A stretch of 64,000 nucleotides of DNA from Gemmata palustris. GTDB lineage: Bacteria; Planctomycetota; Planctomycetia; Gemmatales; Gemmataceae. Location of the stretch: positions 2,604,001 to 2,668,000 of the forward strand of contig NZ_JAGKQQ010000001.1 of NCBI RefSeq assembly GCF_017939745.1, written 5' to 3'. The notes beneath the pieces are model-generated. The model searched no databases, was not told the DNA's origin, and saw nothing but the letters and a program-made list of their open reading frames with translations. A program made the translations under genes and the position numbers. Positions 35,340 to 45,984 of the stretch are shown here, in pieces (position 1 is the first letter of the stretch; each line of letters opens with the position of its first letter).

Positions 35340-35546
35340 CTTCGGGATCGTGTGAAGCGCGCGGCCGTTCGGTTGCGGTCGGCTTCGCTGGGTCGGGTAA
35401 GCACCCCTCGCGCCGCGCCAACCGTGCGACACCGACAGACGACTTTCCCGCGGTCGAGAACCGGGCGCGGCTCTTCCGGTCCCGCCCGCGTGCCCCGGCG
35501 CCGCTGGCACGATTTTCCCCACGCCCTGTTCCTACGGAGATCCGGT

Positions 35547-37844
35547 TTGATTCGCACGGAGTTCCCGGTGACGCGCCGTTCCGAGATTCGCAAGATCGCT
35601 TTCGTCGGCGACTACCTGCCGCGGAAGTGTGGGATCGCCACGTTCACGCACGACATGCACGCCTCGGTCGCCGCCCGCTACCCCGATGCCGAGTGCTTCG
35701 TGGTTCCGGTCAACGACCGCCCCGAGGGGTACGACTACCCGCCGGAGGTTCGGTTCGAGATCGAAGAACAGAATCTGGACAGTTACCTCCGAACGGCCGA
35801 CTTCCTGAACTTCGCGAACACCGACGTCGTCTGCCTCCAACACGAGTACGGGATCTACGGCGGCACCTCGGGCAGTCACGTCCTCGGTCTCGTTCGCGAC
35901 CTCCGCATGCCGGTCGTCACGACCCTTCACACCGTGCTGCGCGAACCGAACGACGATCAAAAGCGCGTGCTCACGGAACTCGCCACCTTGTCCGCGCGCG
36001 TCGTGGTCATGACCGAACGCGCGCGGTCATTTCTGCGCGAGATCTACGACGTTCCCGAAGCGAAGATCGACCTGATCGCACACGGCATCCCGGACACGCC
36101 GTTCGTCGATCCGAACCCGTTCAAAGAGCAGTTCGGGGTCGAGGGGCGCTTGGTGGCGCTCACGTTCGGGCTGCTTTCGCCGAACAAGGGCATCGAGCAC
36201 GTGCTCCGGGCGATACCGGAGATCGTTAAATCGTTCCCCAACTTCGTCTACATCGTGCTGGGCGCGACACACCCGGCCCTGGTTCGAGAGCAGGGCGAGC
36301 GGTACCGCCTGAGCTTGGAGCGGCTCGCGCGGAACCTGGGAATCGGCAAGCACGTGATCTTCTACAACCGGTTCGTCGAACTGCAGGAGCTGACCGAGTT
36401 CATCCGGACCGCCGACGTTTACGTGACCCCGTACCTGAACGCGGCGCAGATCACCTCGGGCACACTGGCCTACGCATTCGGGTGCGGCAAGGCGGTCGTC
36501 TCGACCCCCTACTGGCACGCGGAAGAGCTGCTGGCCGACGGGCGCGGCGAAATCGTTCCCTTCGCCGACCCGGGAGCGCTCGCGCGCGCGATCCGCGGAC
36601 TGCTCGGTGACGAACCGCGCCGCACGGCAATGTGCGAACGGGCGTACCGCTTGGGCCGGGAGATGATCTGGGAGCAGTCGGCGCGCCACTACATGGAGTC
36701 GTTCCAGTTGACGCGCCTCGGGCGCCAGCACCAGCCGTGTAAGCCGCTCGCCGTGCGAACGCTCGCCGAGCAGCACGCCGACTTACCCGACTGGCGGCTC
36801 GATCACCTCGTGCGGATGTCCGACGCCACCGGGATGCTCCAGCACGCGACGCACACCATTCCCAACTTCGACGAGGGGTACTGCACCGACGACAACGCCC
36901 GCGCCCTGTTGCTGACGGTGCTCCTGGACGAACTCGGGCAGGGCGGGCCGGAGATCGAGCGCCTGGCGACGCGGTACGCCGCGTTCCTCCAGGCGGCGTT
37001 TAACCCGGCGACGAAACGGTTCCGCAACTTCCTGGGGTTCGACCGGCGCTGGCTCGAAGAGGTCGGGTCGGACGACTCGCACGGGCGCGCGCTCTGGGCG
37101 CTGGGCACCTGCGTGGGCCGGTCGCGGCGCCCCGATCTGCCCGCGTGGGCGGCCGGGCACTTCGAGCGCGCGCTACCGGCGATCCTGGAGACGACCTCGC
37201 CCCGGGCCTGGGCGTTCAGCCTCCTCGGTATCCGCGAGTACCTCCGCCGGCTCGGTGGGGACCGGCTCGCGGCGCAGGCCCGGGACACCCTCGTCGCGCG
37301 GCTGCTCGACATTTACGACCGGACGACCACCCCCGAGTGGCCGTGGTTTGAAGAGATCCTCAGTTACGACGTCGCCCGGTTGCCTCAAGCATTGATCGCC
37401 AGTGGTCACGAGAGCGGGAACGCCCGCGCGGTGGAGGTGGGCCTGCAAGCCCTGACCTGGCTGGTCAAGGTCCAGACCGCTCCGCAGGAGCACTTCCGGG
37501 CGATCGGCTCCAACGGGTTCTACCGCAAGGGGCACGCCCCCGCACGCTTCGACCAGCAGCCGGTCGAGGCGTGTGCGACGGTCTCCGCGTGCCTGGAGGC
37601 GTACCGCGTTACCGCGGACGCGAACTGGCTGAACGAGGCCCGCTCCGCGTTCGAGTGGTTCCTGGGGCGCAACGACCTGGGCCAAGAACTGTACGACCCG
37701 CGGACCGGCGGGTGCGGCGACGGGCTCCAGGAGGACCGGATCAACCGGAACCAGGGGGCCGAATCGACGCTCGCGTTCCTGCTCTCCCTCGCCGAGATGA
37801 ACCTGCTGGAAAGCTCACTGGCGGCGTTCCGTCAGGCGCGGTAG
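35547..37844 (+). CDS. GT4-type glycosyltransferase fused to an alpha/alpha-barrel domain
   Basis: 765 residues from a TTG at 35547, chosen because CGGAG lies about 8 nt upstream; the open frame extends back to 35352. The N-terminal half is GT-B: KIAFVGDYLPRKCGIATFTH, LQHEYGIYGGTSGSHVL, GLLSPNKGIEHVLRAIPE, and the EX7E nucleotide-sugar motif in HAEELLADGRGEIVPFADP. The C-terminal half is a helical, glycosidase-like toroid (DNARALLLTVLLDELGQGG, DDSHGRALWALGTC, QQPVEACATVSACLEAY, DPRTGGCGDGLQEDRINRNQ). The next two genes are GH130-like, so a mannosyl-transfer role is likely (inference). Cytosolic. Confidence 0.88.
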   Translation: MIRTEFPVTRRSEIRKIAFVGDYLPRKCGIATFTHDMHASVAARYPDAECFVVPVNDRPEGYDYPPEVRFEIEEQNLDSYLRTADFLNFANTDVVCLQHEYGIYGGTSGSHVLGLVRDLRMPVVTTLHTVLREPNDDQKRVLTELATLSARVVVMTERARSFLREIYDVPEAKIDLIAHGIPDTPFVDPNPFKEQFGVEGRLVALTFGLLSPNKGIEHVLRAIPEIVKSFPNFVYIVLGATHPALVREQGERYRLSLERLARNLGIGKHVIFYNRFVELQELTEFIRTADVYVTPYLNAAQITSGTLAYAFGCGKAVVSTPYWHAEELLADGRGEIVPFADPGALARAIRGLLGDEPRRTAMCERAYRLGREMIWEQSARHYMESFQLTRLGRQHQPCKPLAVRTLAEQHADLPDWRLDHLVRMSDATGMLQHATHTIPNFDEGYCTDDNARALLLTVLLDELGQGGPEIERLATRYAAFLQAAFNPATKRFRNFLGFDRRWLEEVGSDDSHGRALWALGTCVGRSRRPDLPAWAAGHFERALPAILETTSPRAWAFSLLGIREYLRRLGGDRLAAQARDTLVARLLDIYDRTTTPEWPWFEEILSYDVARLPQALIASGHESGNARAVEVGLQALTWLVKVQTAPQEHFRAIGSNGFYRKGHAPARFDQQPVEACATVSACLEAYRVTADANWLNEARSAFEWFLGRNDLGQELYDPRTGGCGDGLQEDRINRNQGAESTLAFLLSLAEMNLLESSLAAFRQAR

Positions 37845-37983
37845 GGTGCCACACCGGGAAGGATGAAGGACGAAACGCCCTTCGGCCCCTGGTCGAGTGG
37901 GCACGGGACCGGTCCGCGGATCACGGACCGGTTGTCTGGCACTCTATTTCATCCTTCATCCTCCGTCTTTCAGCTTTAGAAAT

Positions 37984-39435
37984 ATGGACGTCAAGCGCAC
38001 CGGGGTCACCCTCCGGCCCACCAATTCCCGCGTCGTGATCCGGCCGTTCGAGGTACCGAACGACAACCGCGTCGAGAAGATCATCGCCCGCGTCGCGGCG
38101 CTCGCCGAGGCGGACGTCGAGCGGCTGCTGGAGGGCGTGATGCAGGACTTCCGCCTGCGCCACCAGCGCACCCGCGAGTTCTTCCTGCACCGGTTCGAGC
38201 AGGTCCGCAAACACCTGCTGACCGACCAACCGCTCAGCGAGAACCGGCGCCTGCTCATCGGCTCGTACTTCACACTGGAGTACGCGCTGGAATCGGCGGC
38301 GCTGTTCAACCCGTCGATGGTGTGGCACCCCGATCAGTCGGGCCTGCCCGTGGGGAGCCGCCGGTTCATTGTCAGCCTGCGGGCGACCGGTGAGGGGCAC
38401 ATCTCGTCGATCACGTTTCGGTCCGGTGTGATCGACTCCGCGAACCAGATCAAGATCGACGAGCCGACGCGGTTCGTGGTGGCCCCGGACCTGGTCCCGA
38501 ACGTCCTCTACGAAAAACCCCTATTCTACCGCAAATTGACCGAACTGGGGATCGATGGGCCGTTCACCGATCTGGTCATGGCCGCGCTGGGCGAGACGTT
38601 CCCGCTCGACGACCTGAGCCGCGCGGTGCGGAACGTGTTGCGCCACAACCGGGCGCGGCAGCACGAGTTCGAGCCGATCGCGCAGACGATGGTGGTGCTG
38701 GCGCGGGCCAACTACGAGGTCCGCTTCGACGCGCGGTTGAACGTGTCGGAGCGGATCATCTTCCCGTCGTCGCCGACCGAGACCAACGGCATCGAGGACG
38801 CGCGGTTCGTGCGGTTCACGCACCCCGACGGGCGCGCCTGTTACTACGCCACCTACACCGCTTACGACGGCCGGGTGACGCTCCCGCAGATGCTCGAAAC
38901 CGAAGACTTCCTGCACTTCAAAGTGAGCACACTGAACGGGCCGGAGGTGAAGAACAAGGGGTTCGCACTGTTCCCGCGCATGGTCAACGGGCAGTACGCG
39001 ATGCTGTCGCGCCAGGACAACGAGAACATCTTCCTGATGTACTCGGACATGCCGCACTTCTGGTACACGAAGGAGTTGCTCGCGAAGCCGACGTACCCGT
39101 GGGAGTTCGTGCAGTTGGGGAACTGCGGGTCACCGATCGAGACGGAAGCCGGGTGGCTGGTGCTGACGCACGGGGTGGGTCCGATGCGGAAGTACGCGAT
39201 GGGGGCGTTCCTGCTCGACTTGAACGACCCGGCGCGGGTGATCGGTCGGCTGGAGGCGCCGTTGCTCGAGCCCAACGCGGACGAGCGCGAGGGCTACGTG
39301 CCGAACGTCGTCTACAGTTGCGGTGCGGCCCTGCACGGGCGCGAGCTGGTCATTCCCTACGCGATGTCGGACTACGCGAGCACGTTCGCCACCGTTCCAC
39401 TCGACGACGTGCTCAACGCCATGACACGGGCGTGA
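37984..39435 (+). CDS. GH130-family protein (mannoside phosphorylase-like), long form
   Basis: 483 residues from ATG 37984. Five-bladed beta-propeller family: NPSMVWHPDQ, NGIEDARFVRFTHPDGR (position of the GH130 catalytic Asp, GxEDxR), YYATYTAYDGRVTLPQ, NKGFALFPRMVNGQYAML, GNCGSPIETEAGWLVLTHGV, GYVPNVVYSCGAALHGREL. The N-terminal 150 residues add a helical domain (VEKIIARVAALAEADVERLL). GH130 enzymes phosphorolyse or hydrolyse beta-mannosides. It follows the GT4 gene by 139 bp on the same strand. The exact bond is not predictable. Confidence 0.88.
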   Translation: MDVKRTGVTLRPTNSRVVIRPFEVPNDNRVEKIIARVAALAEADVERLLEGVMQDFRLRHQRTREFFLHRFEQVRKHLLTDQPLSENRRLLIGSYFTLEYALESAALFNPSMVWHPDQSGLPVGSRRFIVSLRATGEGHISSITFRSGVIDSANQIKIDEPTRFVVAPDLVPNVLYEKPLFYRKLTELGIDGPFTDLVMAALGETFPLDDLSRAVRNVLRHNRARQHEFEPIAQTMVVLARANYEVRFDARLNVSERIIFPSSPTETNGIEDARFVRFTHPDGRACYYATYTAYDGRVTLPQMLETEDFLHFKVSTLNGPEVKNKGFALFPRMVNGQYAMLSRQDNENIFLMYSDMPHFWYTKELLAKPTYPWEFVQLGNCGSPIETEAGWLVLTHGVGPMRKYAMGAFLLDLNDPARVIGRLEAPLLEPNADEREGYVPNVVYSCGAALHGRELVIPYAMSDYASTFATVPLDDVLNAMTRA

Positions 39436-39445
39436 AACGGTACCG

Positions 39446-40513
39446 TTAGTCCGCGGTGCTCATCGCGGCGAGCAGGTCCGCTAAAGAAAATTCCGCGATT
39501 GCGGTGACCGCATCGGCGGCACCGTAGTAGACGAGCACCGATTCCCCGTCCCGTACCAGACCGGTCGGGAAGACCACGTTCGGCACGAAGCCCGTGCGCT
39601 CGAAATCGGTCTCGGGGCGCATGAACGGCTCCGCGGTCCGCTTCAGTACGCGGGTCGGATCGTTCGCATCGAGCAAAAGCGCACCGCCGTAATAGGTGCC
39701 GACTTCGCCCGGGCGCGTGGGGCGCTGGTTCCCGTGGTAGATCGCGAGCCACCCGTCCGGGACGCGAACCGGAGGTGGCCCCGCGCCCACGCGCCCGGAT
39801 TGCCACTCCCCTCCCGATAGTGTCAGCGGAGTGTGCGCGCCCCAGTGAATCAAGTCGGGCGACCGCGCCACCCACATCTCGGGTCGGGTGAACGGCGTAC
39901 CGCAGACCGGGCGGTGCAGAGCCGTGAAGTTCCCACCGACCGGTTCCGGGAACAGGACAACATCTTTGTTCTCGGGGCAGAAAATCACCCCGTGGCGCTC
40001 GAACGTGCGGAAGTCGGAGGTGCTCGCGAGTGCGGTCGCCGGACCGTGGCGCGACACCGCGACGTAGGTGAAGTAGAACCGGTCGTTCACCGCCGTGATG
40101 CGCGGGTCTTCGACCCCGAACTCTTCGAGTTCGCTCTGCGGGCCGAACGTAACTCCCGTGGCTTCGCGGACCGATCGGCCGTCCCCGCAGCGAACGACGC
40201 AGAGGTGCGAAATGAACGTGAGCCGCACCAATCCGTCGGACTTCCGTCGGACCACGCGCGGGTCGACGATGTCGAGTTCCGCGTCGGGCACCCAATCGAC
40301 CATCAACCCTTCGACCGCGTCCCAACGGGGCAAACCGGTGAAGCCGGGGCGCACCTCGCGCGGGCGCTCGGCCACTCGCACCAGGAGCACGACCTCGTCA
40401 CCCGCGCGAACCGCACCCGGGTTGAAGGCGCCGACAACCTCGAAGTCGGCGCGCGACGCGCGCAGGTCTTCGGGCCGGAGCAGGAGTCGCGTGGAGAGTC
40501 GCTGAAGGGTCAT
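39446..40513 (-). CDS. GH130-family protein (mannoside phosphorylase-like), short form
   Basis: 355 residues from ATG 40513 (upstream open frame rejected). GH130 motifs: FNPGAVRAGDEVVLLVRV, AELDIVDPRVVRR, EEFGVEDPRITAVNDRFYFT (catalytic Asp in EDPR), FPEPVGGNFTALHRPVCG, GAGPPPVRVPDGWLAIYHG, YYGGALLLDANDPTRVL, FVPNVVFPTGLV. It resembles beta-1,4/1,2-mannosyl phosphorylases of the short type. It is convergent with the long GH130 gene, with only 10 bp between stops. Confidence 0.9.
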   Translation of the reverse strand: MTLQRLSTRLLLRPEDLRASRADFEVVGAFNPGAVRAGDEVVLLVRVAERPREVRPGFTGLPRWDAVEGLMVDWVPDAELDIVDPRVVRRKSDGLVRLTFISHLCVVRCGDGRSVREATGVTFGPQSELEEFGVEDPRITAVNDRFYFTYVAVSRHGPATALASTSDFRTFERHGVIFCPENKDVVLFPEPVGGNFTALHRPVCGTPFTRPEMWVARSPDLIHWGAHTPLTLSGGEWQSGRVGAGPPPVRVPDGWLAIYHGNQRPTRPGEVGTYYGGALLLDANDPTRVLKRTAEPFMRPETDFERTGFVPNVVFPTGLVRDGESVLVYYGAADAVTAIAEFSLADLLAAMSTAD

Positions 40514-40844
40514 GGCTCGGTTCCGCGCCCTCGGCGGGCGCTCGTTCGTTATCAGTCGCGGCAAGGAACTCAGTTCGCGCAGCAGAAAACCTGCCCCGGA
40601 CACAACCTCTGGAGCCAATGCGTTTTCGGATAATCGGAGATCAGTAGCGGTCGCCCGATTCGCTCCGGCTTTCTCACCCAAGCCCCGGACCGCGTGCCCT
40701 TTGGTTGTGGGCACCAGAGCGATGATGCGGGGGCGCGGACGTCGAGCGCGGCCCGCGGGAATACGTTCAGCGACCACATGTGGTCGCTGAAACCTCGGCT
40801 CTGAACCCGCAAGGCAATACGGTCGGATCTCAATCGATCGGTGA
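40514..40844. other. Intergenic region downstream of the serine hydrolase gene
   Basis: 331 bp between two minus-strand genes. It holds the 26-bp palindrome at 40766-40791 and no supported gene, although the frame upstream of the GH130 gene stays open. Confidence 0.5.
40766..40791. promoter_or_regulatory. 26-bp perfect palindrome, operator- or terminator-like
   Basis: TTCAGCGACCACA / TGTGGTCGCTGAA, arms meeting without a spacer. It lies 54 nt past the serine hydrolase stop and 253 nt upstream of the short GH130 gene. It could be a dimer-binding operator or a terminator stem. Confidence 0.5.
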
Positions 40845-42308
40845 TTATTCCGCCTTCCCGGCGAGTGCGGCTTCTTTCGTCGGCCCGAAGCCCACGTTCG
40901 ACTCGGACTCGTACCGCACCTCGTTCCCGTTGAACTTCAGGCGCACGGTAGTGACGAACGGCGTTTCCGTGAAACAGATTTTCGCCGTCAGCGTGTCGTC
41001 CGCGGTCCAGGCGCAGGCCGCCGCGGACGGCTGCTCGGCGATGCGCCCCCACGCCGTGCGGCCCTTCACCCACGCCCCGGCCCCGCACTCGATGCGCCGG
41101 TCCGCGCCCCCGACGCGCGCCACCAGCGTAACCGCGCCGTCCTTTCCGCCTTCGAGCGTTACCGACTCCAGTTTCGCGTCGTTGCTCGGGAACACGAACT
41201 TCTTGCCCGCGACTTTGGGCGCGGTCCCCTTCCCTTCTGGTACGTGCAGGGTCAGCCCCTTCAGAGTGCTCGCCAGCTTCTTGGCGGCCTCCTCATCGGG
41301 CGTCAGCGCGCCCGGCTTCATCGCCGGGAGGAGTTTGTCCCAGACCAGGTTCAGAACGGCCTGCATGTCCTTCACGCCGGCGGTGATGGCAATGACCGCG
41401 TCCTGTTCGGGGAGCACGATGCAATACTGGCCGAAGGCACCGTCGCCGCGGTAGGCCCCGTTGCGGCACCGCCAGAACTGGTACCCGTACCCCTGGTCCC
41501 AGTCGCTCTTCGGGCTGCTCCCGTTGGACGTTTGCCGGGCGGTTGCTGCATCGACCCACGCTTCCGGCACGAGTTGTTTGCCGTTCCACTTGCCCTTTTG
41601 CAGGTAGAGTTGGCCGAACTTGGCGATGTCCTCGGTCCGCACGCTCAGACCGTACCCGCCGGTCGAGATCCCCTGCGGGCTGGTTTCCCAGGTCGGCTTC
41701 GCGATGCCCAGGGGGTCGAAGAGGCGCGGCTTCAGGTAATCGAGCACGGTCTGGCCGGTCGCCTGCTGAACCGCGGCCGAAAGCATGTACGTGGCCGACG
41801 TGTTGTACAGGAAGTGCGTACCCGGCTTGAACGGGACCGTCTGGGCGAGGAACGTCTTGGCCCACGACTCGCCCGCCTTGCGCGGCGGTTCGGTCTGGTG
41901 CCCGGTGGACATGCGGAGCAGGTCGCTCAGGCGCATGTTCTTAAGGTTGGTGGAGGGATCGGCCGGGGCTTCGTCGGGGAAAAACTTCAGCACCGGGTCG
42001 TCCGTGCTCAGTTTCCCCTCGGCCGCGGCCAGCCCGACCGCCGTCGAGGTGAAGCTCTTGCTCAGCGAGAACAGCATGTGCGGCGTTTCAGCCGCGTATG
42101 GCCCCCACCACCCCTCGGCGACGACGTGACCGCGGCGCACGAGCATGAAGCTGTGGAGCCCATCAATGTCCTTGTCGGCCGCTTCGATGAACGCGCGGAC
42201 GGCCGGGGACGAGACGCCCTGGGCCTCGGGGCTGCTGCGCGGCAGGTCCGCCCCGACCGCGGGGACCGCAGTCAGTGCGAACAGAGCGACGCCGGCGAGA
42301 GTTCTCAT
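40845..42308 (-). CDS. Exported serine hydrolase, class C beta-lactamase-like
   Basis: 487 residues with signal peptide MRTLAGVALFALTAVPAVGA. Catalytic S-x-x-K at Ser81-Lys84 (MLFSLSKSFTSTA), then FLYNTSATYMLSAAVQQATG (Tyr168; the third motif residue is Thr rather than Asn) and GLSVRTEDIAKFGQLYLQKG. The C-terminal 150 residues are a beta-rich extension of the DUF3471 kind. The family includes esterases and D-amino-acid or penicillin-type peptidases; which one is unclear. Periplasmic. Confidence 0.87.
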   Translation of the reverse strand: MRTLAGVALFALTAVPAVGADLPRSSPEAQGVSSPAVRAFIEAADKDIDGLHSFMLVRRGHVVAEGWWGPYAAETPHMLFSLSKSFTSTAVGLAAAEGKLSTDDPVLKFFPDEAPADPSTNLKNMRLSDLLRMSTGHQTEPPRKAGESWAKTFLAQTVPFKPGTHFLYNTSATYMLSAAVQQATGQTVLDYLKPRLFDPLGIAKPTWETSPQGISTGGYGLSVRTEDIAKFGQLYLQKGKWNGKQLVPEAWVDAATARQTSNGSSPKSDWDQGYGYQFWRCRNGAYRGDGAFGQYCIVLPEQDAVIAITAGVKDMQAVLNLVWDKLLPAMKPGALTPDEEAAKKLASTLKGLTLHVPEGKGTAPKVAGKKFVFPSNDAKLESVTLEGGKDGAVTLVARVGGADRRIECGAGAWVKGRTAWGRIAEQPSAAACAWTADDTLTAKICFTETPFVTTVRLKFNGNEVRYESESNVGFGPTKEAALAGKAE

Positions 42309-42550
42309 AGCGTGGCCTCGGAAGAGGGTGGGAAGAGCGCCCCGCGTGCCGAACTCGGGAGCCGCACACGGGACGTCATCGGCTTAGCCCCCGGGACCGA
42401 CCGCGGCCAGATGGCTCCATTCGTGCGTCATTATGAACAACCGTCCAGAACCGAACTCGTTCGGACATTTTTTCGATTTCCCATTTCGGTTTTCGGCGCC
42501 GCCGTTGGCTACTAAAGGAGAGTGAAGAGAACTACACATTCGGAGGGGTC

Positions 42551-45500
42551 ATGGGCCGGGACGTTCCCCGCGGGCTCGCTCACCACATCCGCGACCTGAC
42601 CGGGTTGTGGCGGGCCGATCCGCGCGCCGACGGCGAACTGCTCTCCGCGTTCGTTGGCGGTGACGGGGGCGCGTTCGCGGTACTGGTGGTCCGTCACGGC
42701 AAGCCCGTATGGGCGACGTGCCAGCGCGTTCTCGGCAACGAGGCGGACGCCGAAGATGCGTTCCAGGCGACGTTTATTGCTCTCGCGCGAAAGGCCTCTC
42801 AGGTCCGTTCCGAATCGGTCGCCGGGTGGCTGCAAAAGGTGTCGCGCGAAGTCGCTCTCAACGCGCGCAAAGCCGCCCAGCGCCGCGACGCGGCCCAATC
42901 GCGCCTGTGTGAACGTGCCGTTCCGCAAAACGAAGACGCACTGGACGAAGAACTGCGTGCGGCCGTCACCGAGGAAGTTTCGCGCTTACCCGAGCGGCTC
43001 CGGGTTCCGCTCACGCTGTACTACGTCGAAGGGAAAACGCAGGCCGAAGTCGGCCGCATCCTCGGGGTCACCGATCGCGCTGCGGCCCACCGCCTGAAGC
43101 AAGGCGTGAAGCTCCTGCGGGACCGCCTCGCCCGGCGCGGGGTCGCGGTCGCGGCCAGTGCCCTGGCCGCCGTTCTCGGTAACGTCCCGATCGCGGCCGC
43201 GGTCCCGAACGGCTTGGTCGCGCACACGACCCAGATGGCCCTGGCGATTGCCGCGGGCGCGCCCGCACAAACGACGGCGGCTCAACTCGCTCTCGGCGTA
43301 ACTCAAACAACGACGTGGACGCGGTTGAAGTTGTGTTCGCTCCTGCTGATTCCGGCACTGAGCACGATCGTCGGGGCCGTTTTTCTCTCTCAACACCCCA
43401 CCCGGGCAGCCGGGCCAGAAGCACCGGCCCCTCGGCCCGTTGGCACTTCTGCCGAAGGCACGCGAACCGACCGGTTCGGCGATCCGCTACCCGCGGGGGC
43501 ACTCAGCCGGCTCGGAACTCTCCGATTTCGTACCGGCAATCCCGGCGGCGTATCGAGCGTCGCCTTCGGTCCCGCGAGCAAGTTCCTGATCTCGGCTCAC
43601 GGGAACGACACGGTTCACTTCTGGGAACCGGAAACCGGGCGCGAGGTGCGCAAACTCGATGCACCCACATCGTGCTGGAGCGTGAGCACCACGCAAGACG
43701 GGAAGCGGTTGGTCGCGGTGGGGATCAAAGAGGTGTGGGCCTGGGATCTGACGGGTGACGCACCGAAAGTTCTCTGGAAGGCGGCATCAAAGAGTCCCGG
43801 TCCGAGCACCGTCGAGTTTTCCCCCGACGGCAAGCTGATCGCTTGCGGCGGCGATTCGGGGCGCGAGGTCCGTCTGCTCGATGCGACGACGGGGGCCACC
43901 GCACACACACTGTCCGGGCGCGGGTGCCGGTTCGCGTTCTCCGCGGATTCCAAACTCCTCGCGTCGTGGACGTGGTCCCCCGCGGCCGAGGTGAGCGTGT
44001 GGGATCTGACGACGAGCACCAAGCGGCACACCCTGACGGCCGGTGAGGGTAAAGAGATCGTCAGTTCCGTCACCTTCTCCCCGGACGGAAAAGCGCTCGC
44101 TACGGCCGGACAGGATCGGCACCTGCGCGTGTGGGATACCGAAAAAGGCACGGAGCAGCACCGCCTCGCGGACGACGCCGCCCCGCACGCATTCATCAGT
44201 TTCGCGCCGGACGGCCGAACGCTGATCGAGATCGGAGGGGGCCGAATTCGTTACTGGAACCCCGCAACCGGGCGCTCGGTCAAGCAATCGGTGAAGACCT
44301 CGGAAAGTGCGTGGTCCACGATCTACCGTTTGTCGGCCGATGGTACCCGCGCAGCAGCGGCTTGGCCCTTCGGAGTCGGGCTCTGGGACACCAAGACCGG
44401 CCGGGAGCTGGGTGCCGTGGCGGGGATGCCCGACGGGTTCATGCACCCCGTCATGTTTTCGCGCGACGGCTCGGCGCTCGCGACCGCGGCCTACAGCGAG
44501 GCCGCGGGGGGCACGATTCACGTATGGGACGCGGCCGACGGCCGGCTCCGGCGCCAGATCACGGTCGCTCCGCGCCAAATGGTGTGGGGAATCGATTTGA
44601 ACGGCGACGGAACGTTGTCCGCCTCGCTCGGCTCTCTGATCGACCTCCCGCCGAAGCCGCCGGAACGGATCGCCCGCTGGGACGCGGGCACGGGAGCGGG
44701 CCGCCCGGACCTGAGCTTGCCCGCCGACACGCGATCCGTCGCGTTCGCGCCCGGAGGGAAGCTCCTGGCCGTCGCCGGGCCGACCGGCGTCGCCCTGTAC
44801 GACCGCACGACCGGGCGCGAAGTGAAGAAACTTTCGGGCCGGTGTAACGCGGAGAGCATGGCGTTCTCGGCGGACGGGAAATCACTGGCCGCGCTCGACC
44901 GAGAAGCGGGCCGGGTCACCATCTGGTCGCTGCCGGACGGCCGGGAACGGCACTGGTCCCCCGCCACGCCCAAGAACGGGAAGCCCCCACAGCTCCGTTC
45001 CCCGGTCGCGCTGTCCGCCGACGGGCGGTTGCTCGCCGTGGGTGCGTCCGAACCACAGGACGCCATTCGGGTGATCGATGTGGCCACCGGCACGGACCTT
45101 CTGCCGCTCGACGGGCGCACGTTCGGGTGGGCGTTCCAGGAGTTCGCGTTCGCCCCGGACGGCCGAACGCTCGCCTCGGCCGGTTCCGACGGCGTCGTGA
45201 GAGTTTGGGAAATTGTGAGCGCCCGCGAGCGCTACCGGTTCACCGGGCACCGCGCCGCGGTTCTAGGGGTCGCGTTCAGCTCCGATGGTCGGCGCCTGGC
45301 CTCATCGAGCATGGACAGCACGGTGCTGGTCTGGGACGTGTCCGCGCCGCAACACCCGGCCCCCGCGACACGAGCAACAGCGGACCAGCTCTGGGCCGCG
45401 CTCACCGGGGCCGATGCGACCGCAGCGCACCGGGCGATCGCGTCTCTGGCGGCGGCACCGGACACGGCCGTGCCGCTTTTGAAAGAGCGTTTGAGCGCGT

Positions 45501-45874
45501 CACCGGTGCCGGCCGAACAGCTCCAACAATGGGTCGCCGATCTCGGGTCCGATCAGTTCGCGGTGCGTGAGGCCGCGACCAAAGAACTCGCTCAACGTGC
45601 ATCGCAGTTAGAAGGCGAATTGCGAAGCGCCCTGGCCGACACGACGTCCCCAGAGGCACGCGCGCGGTTGAAGAACCTCGTTGCCGGTATCGGGCCGAGT
45701 TCGCCGGCTAACCGAGCGACCGTGCGGGGCATCGAAGCTTTGGAGCAAATGGCGCGCGGCCCGGCGGCCAAACAACTGCTCCAGGAACTCGCGAAGTTAC
45801 CCGCCGACAGCGTGGCCGGCCGCGAAGCCCGGTCCGCTTGCCGCCGACTCGCCGAGCCCCCACCGGGCCGGTGA
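42551..45874 (+). CDS. ECF sigma factor fused to a membrane segment and a double WD40 propeller
   Basis: 1107 residues; GGAGGGGTC precedes ATG 42551. Sigma-2 about 25-100 ([19 protein letters not shown]), sigma-4 about 135-200 ([38 protein letters not shown]). A transmembrane helix lies at about 259-280 ([17 protein letters not shown]). From about 335 to 930 I count some 14 WD40-like blades (for example [60 protein letters not shown]), enough for two seven-bladed propellers. The C-terminal 170 residues are helical and HEAT-like ([20 protein letters not shown]). Cytoplasmic sigma with an outside propeller would make it a single-chain signal receptor-regulator; the topology is inferred. Confidence 0.9.
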   Translation: MGRDVPRGLAHHIRDLTGLWRADPRADGELLSAFVGGDGGAFAVLVVRHGKPVWATCQRVLGNEADAEDAFQATFIALARKASQVRSESVAGWLQKVSREVALNARKAAQRRDAAQSRLCERAVPQNEDALDEELRAAVTEEVSRLPERLRVPLTLYYVEGKTQAEVGRILGVTDRAAAHRLKQGVKLLRDRLARRGVAVAASALAAVLGNVPIAAAVPNGLVAHTTQMALAIAAGAPAQTTAAQLALGVTQTTTWTRLKLCSLLLIPALSTIVGAVFLSQHPTRAAGPEAPAPRPVGTSAEGTRTDRFGDPLPAGALSRLGTLRFRTGNPGGVSSVAFGPASKFLISAHGNDTVHFWEPETGREVRKLDAPTSCWSVSTTQDGKRLVAVGIKEVWAWDLTGDAPKVLWKAASKSPGPSTVEFSPDGKLIACGGDSGREVRLLDATTGATAHTLSGRGCRFAFSADSKLLASWTWSPAAEVSVWDLTTSTKRHTLTAGEGKEIVSSVTFSPDGKALATAGQDRHLRVWDTEKGTEQHRLADDAAPHAFISFAPDGRTLIEIGGGRIRYWNPATGRSVKQSVKTSESAWSTIYRLSADGTRAAAAWPFGVGLWDTKTGRELGAVAGMPDGFMHPVMFSRDGSALATAAYSEAAGGTIHVWDAADGRLRRQITVAPRQMVWGIDLNGDGTLSASLGSLIDLPPKPPERIARWDAGTGAGRPDLSLPADTRSVAFAPGGKLLAVAGPTGVALYDRTTGREVKKLSGRCNAESMAFSADGKSLAALDREAGRVTIWSLPDGRERHWSPATPKNGKPPQLRSPVALSADGRLLAVGASEPQDAIRVIDVATGTDLLPLDGRTFGWAFQEFAFAPDGRTLASAGSDGVVRVWEIVSARERYRFTGHRAAVLGVAFSSDGRRLASSSMDSTVLVWDVSAPQHPAPATRATADQLWAALTGADATAAHRAIASLAAAPDTAVPLLKERLSASPVPAEQLQQWVADLGSDQFAVREAATKELAQRASQLEGELRSALADTTSPEARARLKNLVAGIGPSSPANRATVRGIEALEQMARGPAAKQLLQELAKLPADSVAGREARSACRRLAEPPPGR

Positions 45875-45984
45875 CCCAGAAGCGTCGTGTACTCGTTGTC
45901 CGGCCCTTCTCTCCGCGGGCCGGTCGCTGCCCCCGGCGCAATTGGCGCTGCGGGCGTTTCATTCAATTCGGGAGGGTTTCTTCC

